The notes beneath the pieces are model-generated. The model did not search any database, was not told the origin of the DNA, and was given only the letters and a program-made list of their open reading frames with translations. This document shows, piece after piece, positions 37,227 through 50,800 of a stretch of 64,000 nucleotides of DNA (positions are counted from its first letter, which is position 1; every line of letters starts with the position of its first letter). Made by a program: the position numbers and the translations under genes. Source of the DNA: Corella eumyota (taxonomy: Eukaryota; Chordata; Ascidiacea; Phlebobranchia; Corellidae); the NCBI GenBank assembly GCA_963082875.1, contig OY720101.1, positions 8,618,001 through 8,682,000 of the forward strand, read 5' to 3'.

Positions 37227-40200
37227 ATGTCGGATTCTGAGGAAGCCGAGGAGCCTATGCAAAAGATACGAAGCAAGCGTGTTTTCTTTAACAACGTCGA
37301 TTTGTACACTGGAAAAAATCTCGCAAAGGTAAGTCTGTTAAAAAACTAGTCTTACTTTACTATAAGGTAATTGAATACACAATTACAAACATAATAATTA
37401 AAAAAAGATAACTTTTTGTCACATTACTGGTTTTAAGTCTCTAGTAAAATATGCTGTCATTTATTTTTGGGGGTAGGGAAAGGTTTTATCTGTAAACGCC
37501 ACTTCTATAAAAATGTTGTTTCAACCATGTTTGGTGTTAATTAACCTGAGGGTTTGTTTGTACATAAGATTTAATCAAATTTTACAGACTTTTATTTTTT
37601 TTGTTATTGTGTTTTTTTAATTTAGTTTTTGTCCCAATGTGTGGTTGGATCATCACTTGAAGATGCTGAGGAAGAGGAGGAAGAGGCAGGATCTGTTCAC
37701 TCTGTGGTGTCCCACAAAGAGGGATCTTACCGGATTATTGGAACTCTTAAAGATCCGAATGCTACTCCTCCCGATTATGTCACTGAGATAGTTGCAGTAA
37801 GTTATCTTTTTTATCGAGAGGAGTTGGAATTGTTTTTTTGGAAGGTTTTTTTATGATATGCTTTTTTTTAAATATCTTTTTACATTATGCTAGTGTTTAA
37901 ACTTAGCTTGCATATAGAAAAAGATTAAATTGTTTAAATACCAGTGCTACTATCAGTGTTGAATTGAAAGAAGTTCGGTCTAAACTTTTTTTTTTTGAGT
38001 TGGTTTTATACTATCAATCTGGTGACTTTTAGGCTAAGTACGTATATAGAATTCCTAACTTGATTTGATATATAGTAGGCAATATTAATTGGAGTTAAGC
38101 CAACGATCTTACTTTTCAAACTATTTTGTTCACCACCTTTAATTCCTGTGTTATTTTGCTTTCAAATTCCTAATTTAAACTCAAAACACCTTTCTTAATA
38201 GTTTAAAACTCGGGAGGAGTTACTTGAGAAACTTTTAGAATGCGACATTATTATCTACAACATAACAGAAGATGCAGATTCGATTGACGAATCAGTTTGG
38301 TCGGTTTCTTCTCTCCACACCGAGATCGAACATTTTGATTCACCCAAGATGTTTATTTTGTTGTCAACTATTTTGACTTGGGCAAAAAGCAAACCCCTTG
38401 ATCCAGTAAGTTAAATTTAAAATTAAACTTTAATTGTCAAAAAATGAATAAAGAAATTAAAGTTTTTTTGTTAAAAGTTGATCTACATTTTTTGTGTACA
38501 AGGAACGGCAAAGTATTTTATTTAAAATCCTTAAAGTTAGAAAAAATCAAATTAACCTACATTAATATTTTAATTTTATTAATTAATCCTTAATTAAATA
38601 ATCTTTAGGATGATCCCGAAATCCCATTCACAGAAGATGATTACCGTCGGCGTAAACCTCATCCGAATTTTAAAGAACATATTAGTGCTGAAAAGATGGT
38701 GATTAAGTTTGGCAAAACGGTAAGCATACCAAAATATTAACTTGAGATATTATTGTAACATTTTTTAACATAATATGTTATTAGTATGATATTATTGTAC
38801 AACTGTGTATTCAGGCGATTGTTTTAAAATTCACTACCAATTTGCTAAGCAATACTGGTACATAGTGACATGTATGCAATTTAAAGTTTGGTGTTTATAT
38901 TTTATTTACATTGATCTTATTAAGTAGAACTAAAATGTTGTACTATAGATTAAACCCACAACAGCTAGTAAAACCCTTAATCCACGTAAAATTTAAATTG
39001 CTTAAAATGAAGTTAACACTATAGTTAAGAACAGGTTGTAAACATGTGACTTCTGATAAAACAATGTTAAAATTTGTAGAATAGTTTGTTGCTAAAGAAA
39101 AAGATTTTGTAATACAACACATACATTATTAGTTATGTTTTAACAATTGTACTATTTTTACAGAACAAGCAAAAGTTCCAAACTTATGTTATTGCATCTG
39201 GTCTCACTTATGGAATGGGAGAAAACATTTTCCATTTTCTGTTTAAGGTGAACTTTAATTTTTTTCTTGCCCAAAATAAATTAGCTTGTTGTTAATAGAG
39301 TATGCTATGTTTTATGTTTTTTTTGACAGCTATTTTTGTCAGTTTACAATAGCCCGTTGCTAGTTTTAATTTTGTTAACCTAATACAAGTATAAATTAGC
39401 ATTAAGACTGACAAGAAATTTTATTTTACAGCAGCATTTCATTGTACTTTGTGCATATTATTGTAAAAACTACAAATTTTATTGTTTTATTTTTTAAACA
39501 GACTGCATGGTTGGGTGAGGCATCTGCACTTCAATGTTTTGGAACTGGCACCAACATTGTTCCAACTATTCACATTAAGGATTTAGCTAGGTTGGTAAAG
39601 TGTTTTTTTAATAGCATAATTTTAGTCAGCTATTGTTTTAGTATTTTAACTTAGGTAGACAATTAACATAAATTTTGTTAAAAAAGTTTGTTTTGGTGAT
39701 TTAATATTTTTTTTTTATTTTCATTTCAGTGTTATACAAAACGTTTGCGATGGCCGTCCAAAAACAAGATACTTAGTTGCTGTTGACGATTCCCAGAATT
39801 CTTTGGAAGAGATTGTTAGAGTGAGTTAAAATGTTTATTTAATGTTAAGTAAATAATTGCTTTTTATGTGTTTTGGTTAAAAAACAAGTATAGTACAATA
39901 ATTTTACAAAAAACTAATAAGTTTCTAAAAGGCTGATATTTACATTTTTTGTTCGGTTTATATTTTACAAAATTAAAAATAAACAAAATATATATATGCC
40001 TATTTCTAAAAAAATATTCTTTGTTAATTTTAAACATCTGTATGTATTTGCTAAGCTGGATTTTTTAATCTGTATTAAGTTATAAATGTAATTATCAGTG
40101 TATCAGTTATTATCTGGGCTCTGGAAAAATTCGCAAAGTCGCCAAAGAGGATTTTGATTACATGAGACAAGTATAAATATTGCAGTGTATTACTCGGTTG

Positions 40201-43200
40201 TTATACTAACAACAATGTGTTAAAAATTTTTTTTGGGATTTTAAAAAGATTTAAGGTAGTCAACTTACAGCTATGTTAATTAAGATGTGTTTTTGATTTA
40301 TTAGATTATAAATAAACTAATTAAAATGTACTTGTTTTAATTTTGAATTGAACTTGATTAACATTTGTCTTTGAGTGTTTTTTTTAGAAAACTTACCAAA
40401 CTATTTTAAATACATTTTTAGGCATGTTTTTTTTACAAAGTGATTTAACAAAACTTTTTATTCAAAAAAAAAATTTTTTTTTCTTTTTTTTGAGAATGTG
40501 CTTAATAAATTAACTTTTACTAGATTGTCAGCAGTAAGGCTAGTACAGGCAAAGTAGAACATATTTCAAAAGAGGATGCCTTACTCATCAAAGATCTACA
40601 AGTAACTTTAACTTTAATTTCACTAACTGATTTTTATTTTTCGTGTAATTGATTTCATAAATTAGAATGTAATAAAATTGAAAATAGATTTTTAGCTAAC
40701 TTATTATATAAATCAAATTCGTTTTTTTTTAGCAAAATGAGTTTGATTCTCTACTTGTCAATCTTCGCATGGAAGCAATGTTTGTAAAAGAAAGCATGAG
40801 TGTTAGATGGGTTGCAGAGACTGGTATGGTTGATGCTATTGAGAGAATAATCAAAGAATACAAGGAAACCAGAGGCCTTCTTGTAAGTTGTGCAACTAGT
40901 ATCTACCATAGTTAATATAGTTGTAAATTTTTTTTATTTTGATATGATAAATTAATCATTCTAAATGGTGACTTAGTGTTCTCCGATTAACTTGTAACAG
41001 ATAAAATTGCTTGAGTTGATTTTGTAATTTGCTAAACTAGTTAAATAATGCTTATTTATCAAAATCCTGTTTAGTTATTGGGCTTAACGAATATAAATAT
41101 TGTAACATCTTGTCTATTGCTAAAAATGGTAAATTTTTTACTGTGCCTGAGCACCTACAGAAATTAAATTTCACCACATTGTTTGTTATGTCTGTGTGTT
41201 TTAAATCACAGCCAATGAGGGCATGTATTCTTGGCCCCCCTGCATCTGGTAAAAGCACAGTGGCTGCGGCATTGTGTAAGAAATACAAACTTCACCATAT
41301 CACCATCAAAAATGTTGTGGATGAAACCATAGAGAGATTGGAACACAGTGCATCAAGACTGGATCAGGTAGCCAATAAAAATAAAATCAATAATTTTATT
41401 AAACAAAAGGATGGCATTGTAATGATATTTATGTTATTACCTTTGTTTTGTGAGCGCAAAAAAGAGGTTTAAGCCTTAAAACTTGTTATAATATTTTTGT
41501 TGTTTTTATAATCATACCATTTTTTATGCTTTTATATAATAGTTTTTTTTTAAATTAAAATTTTATTTTTAACAGGCAGGAGGGGAAGAGGGTGAAGAAG
41601 AGGATGATGGAAAAGCTACGGATGATGCAGAGTTGCTTGCGCAAGTTAAGGAGAACCAAGAGACGAATGGAGGAAGACTTGAGGATGAATATCTCCTAAG
41701 GTTAATAAGTATTTTGGGTAATTACAAAATGGGTAAAAAAGTATTTTGGGTAATTACAAAATGGTCAAAAATTGTAACCATTCAAAAAAAAAATTAGTTT
41801 AATTGCCTTTTTAAAGCTCTATTAAAATTACAAATAAATCAAGTACTTATTATCAACTGATTGGATAGCTTTTAAGTAACAAAAAAATTAATGTTTATTC
41901 AAATTACTTTTCTTAGGTTTTACCGTGAAAAGTTGAAGTCTATGCCATGCCAGAACCAGGGTTTTGTTCTTGATGGATTTCCTAAAACTTACCAGCAGGC
42001 TAAAGATCTTTTCACTCGTAATTTTGTTAACTATGCATGTCACAAATAACTAACCAAAATTTGAAAAAAATTTTATTTTGTGCTTAACGACCATCTGTTA
42101 AAAATGAATTAAAATTTTGTTAGAAAGGTTTTTTTATTTTCTTTCCTATTCTGTACATTTTTTTTAAATCGTGGGTGTTTTTTTTGTAATTTTTAATTAT
42201 TTAATAGTTGAAGATGATGAAGAAGGTGAGGAGGGGTCAAAGGTCAGTTATGACATCACAATGATGCCCGAGGTTGTTATCGCATTAGAGGCCTCGGATG
42301 AATTCCTTAAAGAAAGGGTCATGAACTTACCAGAAGAAGTTATTCAAGTGAGTGTTGGTCTAAAGATTTAAATGAATTTTCAAAAAGAAGTAGCATAAAT
42401 CAATTTGATTACTGCCATATTGCCAAAGCTTTATTTTCAAATAGACAATTAACCGGCAGCGTGGTGTAGTAGTAATAACACTTGCTACACCACACATGAT
42501 GTCGTGGGTTCAATCCTCACTGCTCTCATACTGTAGCGCCCTTGAGTAAGGTGCTATAAACGGTATGAACTCCTGCTGACCTAGCACTTAATCAGCAGCA
42601 TAGTTACCGGGCAATTATAATCTATAATGTCCCAAATTGCCACAGGCAACTCGAGACTGGGTCGGAGTAACTGATGTTACTTTATGTTTAAGTTGTGCAT
42701 TTGACTTTCCCACATCGAGGATAAATATATATACAAAAAAAACAAAGCCATATGCCTAGAATATCCATTTAACCGGAATAAGAATTTTTTTATTATCCCA
42801 TTTTACCTTTACCCATCTTTGGACAATGCTTTTCAGAAATTTCAAAAATTTTGTTTTTTGGGAAATGTCTGCTTGGTCTTTTTTTTGGTAAAATAAGCAG
42901 ATAACAAACCGATTAATTGTAAATCCACAAGTTAATAAACTTACTAAAATCTAGTGTAATCATTTTTAGGGCACCCACAACACCGAAGATGGTTTTTTGA
43001 GAAGGTTGGTCGAATATCGATCTATTAACCAAGAAGATGACACCGTTCTTAATTACTTTGATGAACTTGAGATTCATCCAGAACATATCGGTACATACAT
43101 TCTCGACATTAAATACAGGATTTTTTAAATTAGCTAATGTAAAAGAATTTATTAAAAAAAAATTTAAGAGGTGGGAGAGAAAAATGATCCAAAGTACGAA

Positions 43201-44098
43201 GCGATTGTTGAAAGCATCGGCAATATGCTTGGTGATCCACGCAACTATGGACCTACTCCAGAGGAAAAGGAAGAGATGGAAAGAATAGCTGCGGAGGCGA
43301 GGATCAAAAAAGAAACTCATGAAAGAGAGCAGAGAGAGATGCAAGAGGCGGAGGAGGCAGCGATCATGAAACAACGACAAGAAGAATGGGTTAGTCAAGT
43401 TCTTGTAAGATGTAACATAAGTTGCCCTTACCTAGTCTCAAGTTACATTTGGCAGTTTGGGATATTTAAGTTTTTTTATATATATTTGCCTTACATTTAA
43501 ACTGCTGACTAATTGTTGGCTTAGCAGGAGTTTATACCTTTTATAGTGCCTAACTCAAGCACATTATAGTGTTAAAGCAGTGATGATTAAACCCAGGGCC
43601 ATATGTATAGTGAATCCAAGTTTGTTTTCTAGAAAAGCTGTGTTGATTAAGGCATGTTATTGTTGTAAAACAATTTTGTTATGTTAGTTTTCAAATGATC
43701 ACCCTTTTTAAATTAATTTAATTTTTGCTAGTTGGAAAGATTGGAAGAAGTAAGAAAGCAAGAGCGGGAAGTTTTGGAGCAACAATCCATTCCACTTCGC
43801 AACTATCTGATGAAACATGTCATGCCTACTTTAACAAATGGTTTAATTCAGTGTTGTCAAGTTAGACCTGAAGACCCAGTTGATTACCTGGTATAGGCCT
43901 AAAATTTATACTTTATAAAACATTAAGTCTAAATATTTTAAATCTATAACTTTTAATGTCTTCGAAGTACAAAGCTGGTAAAACTTTTATGTTTTTGGCA
44001 ATGTTGAGTATTGTAGCGGATAAATTTTTATACTTAAATGCCTGTTTTTTGTTTTGCAGGCGGAATTTCTTTTTCAGCACAACCCCCAAGTTGACTAG
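37227..44098 (+). CDS. AK7: Adenylate kinase 7
   Basis: Seventeen exons: 37227-37328, 37626-37796, 38202-38405, 38609-38719, about 39166-39247, 39502-39590, 39730-39820, 40524-40601, 40733-40882, 41212-41367, 41576-41700, 41917-42017, 42208-42347, 42970-43090, 43169-43389, 43732-43890, 44060-44098. They give about 713 residues, close to vertebrate AK7. The N-terminal half is the SDR-like (NAD-binding fold) domain ([35 protein letters not shown]). The kinase part has the P-loop [11 protein letters not shown] (exon 10) and [16 protein letters not shown] (exon 12), with Lys where classical adenylate kinases have Arg, as I recall for vertebrate AK7. A Glu-rich coiled coil (exon 15) leads to a DPY-30 dimerisation motif ([30 protein letters not shown]). 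The enzyme interconverts AMP, ADP and ATP in motile cilia. The donor after exon 6 (GTTGGT) is weak. Confidence 0.93.
41709..41766. repeat. 32-bp tandem duplication in AK7 intron 11
   Basis: Almost two copies of a 32-bp unit that begins GTATTTTGGGTAATTACAAA, directly after the exon 11 donor. Confidence 0.8.
42455..42744 (+). mobile_element. tRNA-derived SINE, copy 3, in AK7 intron 13
   Basis: Near full length. The head reads GGCAGCGTGGTGTAGTAG (A-box region) and GGGTTCAATCC (B box). The shared body runs through CAACTCGAGACTGGGTCG to GAGGATAAATATATA and an A-rich tail. It is in the same orientation as AK7, between exons 13 and 14. Confidence 0.88.
43427..43620 (-). mobile_element. Decayed SINE fragment in AK7 intron 15
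   Basis: Minus-strand remnant of the same SINE. On the plus strand CCTAGTCTCAAG, CAGTTTGGGATAT, ACTGCTGACTAA and GCAGGAGTTTATACC follow in the order expected. It is more diverged than copies 1-3, with the tRNA head hardly recognisable. Confidence 0.7.
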
Positions 44099-44175
44099 CT
44101 TAAAAGTTTTGGCCATTTTTAAAAATAAATTGTTGATATATTTTAACTGTGCTTACTGATATGTATATTTTATTC

Positions 44176-44181
44176 AATAAA
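44176..44181 (+). terminator. AK7: Poly(A) signal of AK7
   Basis: AATAAA 78 bases after the AK7 stop codon, in an AT-rich 3' UTR. TTC24 begins within the next few hundred bases on the same strand. Confidence 0.6.
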
Positions 44182-44399
44182 AAATTTATAAAAAATGACG
44201 TTGTATTGTTATGATTAGGCACTGTAACAATATTTTTACTTATTAATGTACAAAAGTGTTTTAATAATTTGATTTTTAAACAAATATCACTTACAAAAAT
44301 AATTGTTTTTTAATGGAAAATAATTTGGCAACCCTGAAATAATTTTTTGTTATTTTTATTATCGAGTTGTTATGGACGCCAAGCATTACGCGGGGAAGT

Positions 44400-44858
44400 G
44401 GTTTTTATTATGTTGCTCGTATTTAACGTTAAAGTCGTAGTAAATAAGAACGTACACCGCCGAAATGTTAGATAAGCTGAGATATAAGTGAGTTTTGTTA
44501 CATTTTGTTCTTTTTATAATTATTATTAAGACAGTTAAATTTGTCAGTTTGTATGTTTTCGCAAACATTTTGACTTTGACTGACATTAAACTAATAAAAA
44601 CTAAAATGTCTTGCTAGCTAGAATAGACGATTGCCAGTTAAAAGTGAATTGTGTGATACAGTTTAGGTGTTGTTTGTTATTTTAGAAAACAAATAAAACT
44701 TAGCAAGCTTTAATTCACTTAAACTTTAATTTTATCTTAAATCATTTATTTTTTTCTACTATTTAGATTAATTATATATATATAATATCTTAATATAACT
44801 TTCTGAAAAAAATATTTAAACATGATTTAAACTGTCGTTGTTATTGGTTACTTTAAAC
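44400..44858 (+). promoter_or_regulatory. TTC24: TTC24 promoter and possible non-coding first exon
   Basis: A GC-richer patch at about 44370-44480 ends in ATATAA|GTGAGT (donor near 44490). The acceptor AAACATGCAG ends at 44863, just before the coding exon. Joined, these would make a 5' UTR exon carrying a short upstream ORF out of frame with the protein. Alternatively the acceptor receives a trans-spliced leader. Only about 200 bp separate the AK7 poly(A) signal from this patch. Confidence 0.35.
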
Positions 44859-47800
44859 ATGCAGGAAAATATGCGTCAAGTAAAGGAGCATGCTATCAAA
44901 GGCAAAAAGTTACTTGATTCTGCATCTAAAGATGCAGATCAGGCTCTGTACGACAAAGCTATTGAGGTATGCTTTTATTTTTGTTTACTTAAAATGTTGA
45001 TTAGATTAAATTATAACTCTAGCAACACTATTGCGTATTTTGCTATATTCTGAGGGCTGTTATATTTGTTTTACACGACTTTCTACTAAAATCTTCACTT
45101 TATATTTATACAATAAAAATCTTATCTTTTTATTCAAATATTGTTTTATAGCTTTTAAACATATTTTTTTTAATGTAAAGTGGTCTCAAGTATTTCAATG
45201 TTTTTATAAGATATTTGATTATTTAAATTTAAAAAATTTTAAATTGAAATATTTCAATTTAAGTTATAAACTATTTAATTACTGCTTTTATAAACAAGTT
45301 TATAAACCAGAATTGTTAAAATAATTTTTAATAACAATAGGGCTAGATATGTTATATTCATTGTATATAATAAATTGTACCTTTTAGGAGTTTACACTAT
45401 CCCACAAGTATGCTTTACTTATGAACAACGACAGATCAGCAGAAAGATCTTGCTTGTTTAACCTCGGAGCTGCTTATATTGCTGCCGGTTATCACGACAA
45501 AGGCACTCTTGTATTAACAGCAATAATTGATCGAAATGGTGAATTTTTTTATGTTATATATATATTTATTTACTATTTATTTATCATCCCCTAAGTAATA
45601 ATAGCTTTTTTGGATATTTTTTCTTTTTTTCTGTTTAATTATTTAATTGAATAGTTTAATGTAACTACTCCTAAGTGTTTGTTTATGTATTAGATTATAT
45701 TTTGCCGTATAGTACTTCGGTTTTTATTTGCCTACACCCTTTGTACATAGCAAACACAAAACTTGATTTTAAACAAACTAAATATTTATTTTATATCCTA
45801 ATGAATATATTACAGCACAAAACATAATTTGTCTTAATTTTACGTTGAATTTCAAATTACCTTGATTTTACTTTTTTATTTTTTAATTAAGCCAAAATTT
45901 GTTTTTTAGATTCGGAAAACATTAACAAATCTCCTTCTCAAGGAGACCTTTATTTTAACCTGGCTTATGCTCAAGAAAAGTGTAACAATAGTGACCAAGC
46001 TATTAAATTCTACAAGGAAGCAATTATCAATTACAGGTAGAAACTAAGTTGTCACAGAAATTTATATAACAATTTAATATATACATTTAAACACTTTTTA
46101 AAAGTAATAGTTACAATTTATATATATTAAAAAAGTAATTATGGTAATCTATGGTACCAAACATAGTAGCCCCAATATATCTTTTTTTATTTTAAACATA
46201 AAATAATTATGAAAGAATATTGTTGAGCATATATTTTAAGAAATATTTTATAATGTAGGTTACAAGATAGAACATCGATGATGCTCTGTGAAGCGATTGT
46301 AAATCTAGGAAAACTGTTTTCCAAACAATCTAGCTCTTCTGAAGCTGTGCATTATTTTACTGAAGCAATCAGCATCTATTTAGACAAAAGCAAATACTCG
46401 AAAGCATGTAGTGTCATTTTGTTAAAGGTAATTTTTGTTTAATTTTTCTAGGGCTTAAAAATTTGTTTGTGTTTTTCTTTAATTAGATGTACTGTTATTG
46501 CTTTATAGTTTGCCCCCTTAAATCCTGACTCCATACTAACAAAAAGTATTACTTGTAATAGCGTTTCAGCAATGGCTTAACCTTTTTGTTGTATTAGAAT
46601 CATTGTTTATTGACCAAATATATATATTTATATACCAACAATATAAGTCTATCATCTTAGAATTTCTCAACAATAGGCTTTTTTTGCCAAATCAAAATGT
46701 TACTGGTATTAGTTTATATGCTCCATAGTCTTGGGGCACTATATGTGATCTTGATCAATTCTGTAATAAATACAGTGTTGAATATTATTAGATTAAAGAA
46801 TTATTGGCTATTGAAGGAGTTGTGGATCCAAAATGTTTTGACCTGTTAAAAGATATGACTGAATATGCACTAAAGGTTAAGGACAACACAAGAAAGTGTG
46901 AGTATGCGTGCTAGTTGTAACCAATTTTGAGTACTTAAATATCTACCAAGCCAAAAACCAATTAGCAGGTTAAAAATCGAGCAACAAAAATAATAAAATC
47001 GCAACTGACATAGTCAATGTTAAAAGTTACCCCCAGTTTTGGCGTAGACTTAAAACTGGGCCTAACACCAAAGATAAATAAATATAAAAAAGTATTTTTT
47101 TTATTTTATTTCTTACACAGGTGCAATTTTGTGTGATGTTGCATTGCAATATACATTAATAAGTTGGTATGAACCCTCTCTATCTTGCTTTGAAACTGCA
47201 CTAAAGTATAACCCTGATGATAATAGAAAAGAAAGAGCAGTTATTTTACAAAACATGGGAGCTGTTTATAACAGGATTGGGGATTATCAAAACGCAATTT
47301 CTTTGCACAAAGAAGCTGCTGATTTACATGGTATGCAAAATAGTTTTAAGAATTCTTTGGGTATATTCTTTTTTAAATGTTAAAAGGCTGATTTTATGGC
47401 CTTCATACAAGGTTACAATGGTTAGCTCAACCCAGTCTCGACTTGCCTAAAACAGTTTGTGATATTATTAAGAAAGTAGACCAATAATTTATCTGCTGAT
47501 CGGTTTTTGTCAATTCTAGTGCATTACTTCAGGGCACTATGGTATGAAAGTGGTGAGGATTGACTTTTATCTTAATTACTCAACCCTTTTTCTATTTTTC
47601 AGGAGAGTTACTCAACAGAAATGCACAAGGTCAGAGTTTTTGCAATCTTGCATTTGCTTACAGTCAGTTTGGAAAGTTTGATTATGCCCATCAAAGTTTT
47701 TCACATGCACTGCAAGCATTTAAAGATACTGGTGATTACTATGTGCTTTTATATTTTAAAATATTAGCAAATTAAATGAATTTGTAAAATAAATTTTTAT

Positions 47801-50800
47801 TAGTATTTTCATTTGTTTTGTATTGGCCTATCTATATACTTAGTCAAAATATTTTTCAAATTTTTAATTTTATTTTTAATTTATAATTAACTTTTAGTGT
47901 TGGATAGATTAAAATTTACTTTACATGACAGCTTCAAAAATTTACCAATAATTTTTTTTTTAAAGATGACAAATTTGGTCAGTTTCAAGTTCATGAAGGA
48001 CTAGCAGCAGTTGCTGTAATGAGAAATAACTTCAACAAAGCTGTTAAACATTACCAGATAGCTATTACTTTACAGGCACTAACAAAGGTATACATTAAAC
48101 ATGTAATGAATTTATAAAATCAACTTAGTATAACTAGTATATATATATATATCTATTATGTGATTTTTTGCCTGTTTTATATATTTGTCATTTAAAAACA
48201 TGTTTAACACCGTTTTTTTTGTTCTTAAGCATTCCCTTTGTTTATTTAGCGATTTAAACTATGTAAATTGTATTACTGTTTGGTTTGACTTTGTATTGTT
48301 ATAAGATTTTATTATCTAATGAAATGTATTGAATTTCACATACAGTCTATACTAGACTACAACCCATACCCTATTACAGCTTAGACTAGCCAATATTTCA
48401 CATGAATTAAAATTTTATTTTATTTAAGTATTCTAGTTTAACAACTTAAATATGGGTTGAAAATACTTTGTTTTTTAATTTTTATTTTAATCCATCCATT
48501 CTATGCATTTTATTCTTTTGTGATATCTTATATTACTTATGCTATAGTTAAAAGATTTACAATTTTTTTATGATTTTAATTTTTTGTAGGAAATAAATCT
48601 TGAAATTCAAAATAGACTTGTAAGAAAGTTAACTCATGTGTTAGCGTTACAAACTGGCAATATTGCTTTAGAGAATGGAGATATAAACCCCAACTTAAGG
48701 TTTAGATATTTTGTTTATTTTTAATGATGCTTAAATTCTTAAAAATATATTGCAACTGTTTTCGTTTTTTTTTAAAGAGAGTTTATTGTTATTTTTTGGT
48801 TTATAGTCCTGCATTAAAAATGTTTTTATTATTTTAATTGATTTGGTTGTAAATTTTTACCCAGCCTATGATATTAGGTAATTTGTACAACACTAACCTA
48901 CGAACTAATTTTACCAAGTTAATATCATCAGCTAATAAAATTTAGAATGTTGGAAGCAAGGAGACCTCAAAGTTCCAGAAGAAAAAAAGTTAGTAAAGAT
49001 AAGAAACCTCAAAAGGATTTAACTTCAACTCCAATTCAAGTTGATGCTCCCATTAAAAGGTCTAAAACTACTTATTTATTTTTAAATTCTGACTTGTTAG
49101 GGCTGAATATTGAAGATTTTTAGGTAAGGTATAAACAATACTTATACTTGGTAAGTTTAAAAAAAATCAAACCAGCAGGTTAATAGACATACAATATTGT
49201 AATGTCAACAAAAAACTAAAACATATCAATCAGAGACAAAATCTGAAAAAATTTACTGTGTGTGTATATTTATGAAAAAATGTATATTGATGTATGCGTT
49301 TTTTAAGCACAAATCTACATTACAGAAACCCTTTTTTATTAAATTTTTTAACTGTTGGCAGTATTAATGAAGTACCAGCTGTAAGCCCTGTACCACTAGA
49401 CAGACAATACAAACGAAATAGAAGGGATCATAGCGATGGAAAACTACATTATGTAACCAGAGGATTATCGTCTCTCACTGAACGTACAACTCAATCAACT
49501 TTAGGCAGAAAAACTATGCTGGTATGTTACCTGAGGGCTTAAAAAATGATTAAAAACAATAAAAATTAAAAATTAAAAAAATGATTAAAAATAAAAAAAG
49601 TTTTTTTTAGATATTTTAATTTTGTTACAAATAAACGGACATAGTTTTGAAGTTTGGTGAATTGTTTAAAATTTATGTTGTTTAAAAATAATTAAAAAAA
49701 AAACAATTTTTTTTATTTTAAAGGTTGAATCAATTGAAGAAGGTTCTGAATCCTCATCATATTCTTCTTCTTCTTTGTCATCATCTGATGAGGAGCAAAG
49801 AAATTTGAATAAAAATGAATCAGAAATCAATAGGTGTGCGGTTTAAATTTTTTACCATTAATGTGTCTTTTTAAAACTATTTAATAAATATTTAATGACA
49901 ATTGCACCTTGTTGTTTAAGTAAAATTTTTTTACTCTTAAAGAATTTTTTTTTTGTATTTTTTTAATAATTTTTGGCATTTACAGACCTAGCTCCTCTAT
50001 GGGACATCAAAATCTACAGAGACAAGATGAAACTTTATTTCTTCCAGTTATGAGTGTACAAGAACCACTTCATAGAAATACAATGGGTAGATACAAAGTA
50101 GAATGTTAATTCTAAAATATTAAACTGGTTTAAACTTTATACTATTGACTTATTAACTTTTCTTTTACCTTTAATTTGTTTAAATTGCGGTCTAAAAAAA
50201 GTATTTTTAGGGCAAAAGTCAATTTCTGAAGTATTTGAAAGTGATTCAGATGACAGTGATACACAATATACACCCAGATACAGGTTATTTTTTTCATAAA
50301 GGTTAATTAGATAAGAAATCTGTAATTTATTTATTATTTGCAATTGCAAAACAATTGTGTAGTTTAAAAAAAAATTTGCAATTTTATATTTGTCTGTTCG
50401 TTTTTTTAATAGATTTTTGTGGTCATAATATTTACTAAAAGCTTGTTATTTTTAAAGTAGTATATTTGTTTTGCAACTTAGTAAGTAGTATATTTGTTTT
50501 GCAACTAAGTATATTTGTTTTGCAACTTATTATAATATCATATTATCACACTTATATTACACAATAATGTTAAAATTTATTTTTATTTTTTGACAGAGAG
50601 CAACTTAAACAAGTTCAGAAATTTGAAGAAACTGAAAAATTCAATGTTTCAAATAGAAATTCAGCATTGCTCACTACTACATTTGAACCCGGTTTGTTTT
50701 TATTTTAATAAATAACATGATAAATAAAACCTAAAATTAGTCCATTTTACTGTTATAGATTTTTTTCATTGTTGCTTTGAGGTCTTATACTTGTTTTAAT

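Noticed and set aside
42913-43398. 161-codon minus-strand ORF across AK7 exons 14-15
   Set aside because: Antisense of spliced AK7 exons and the AT-rich intron between them.
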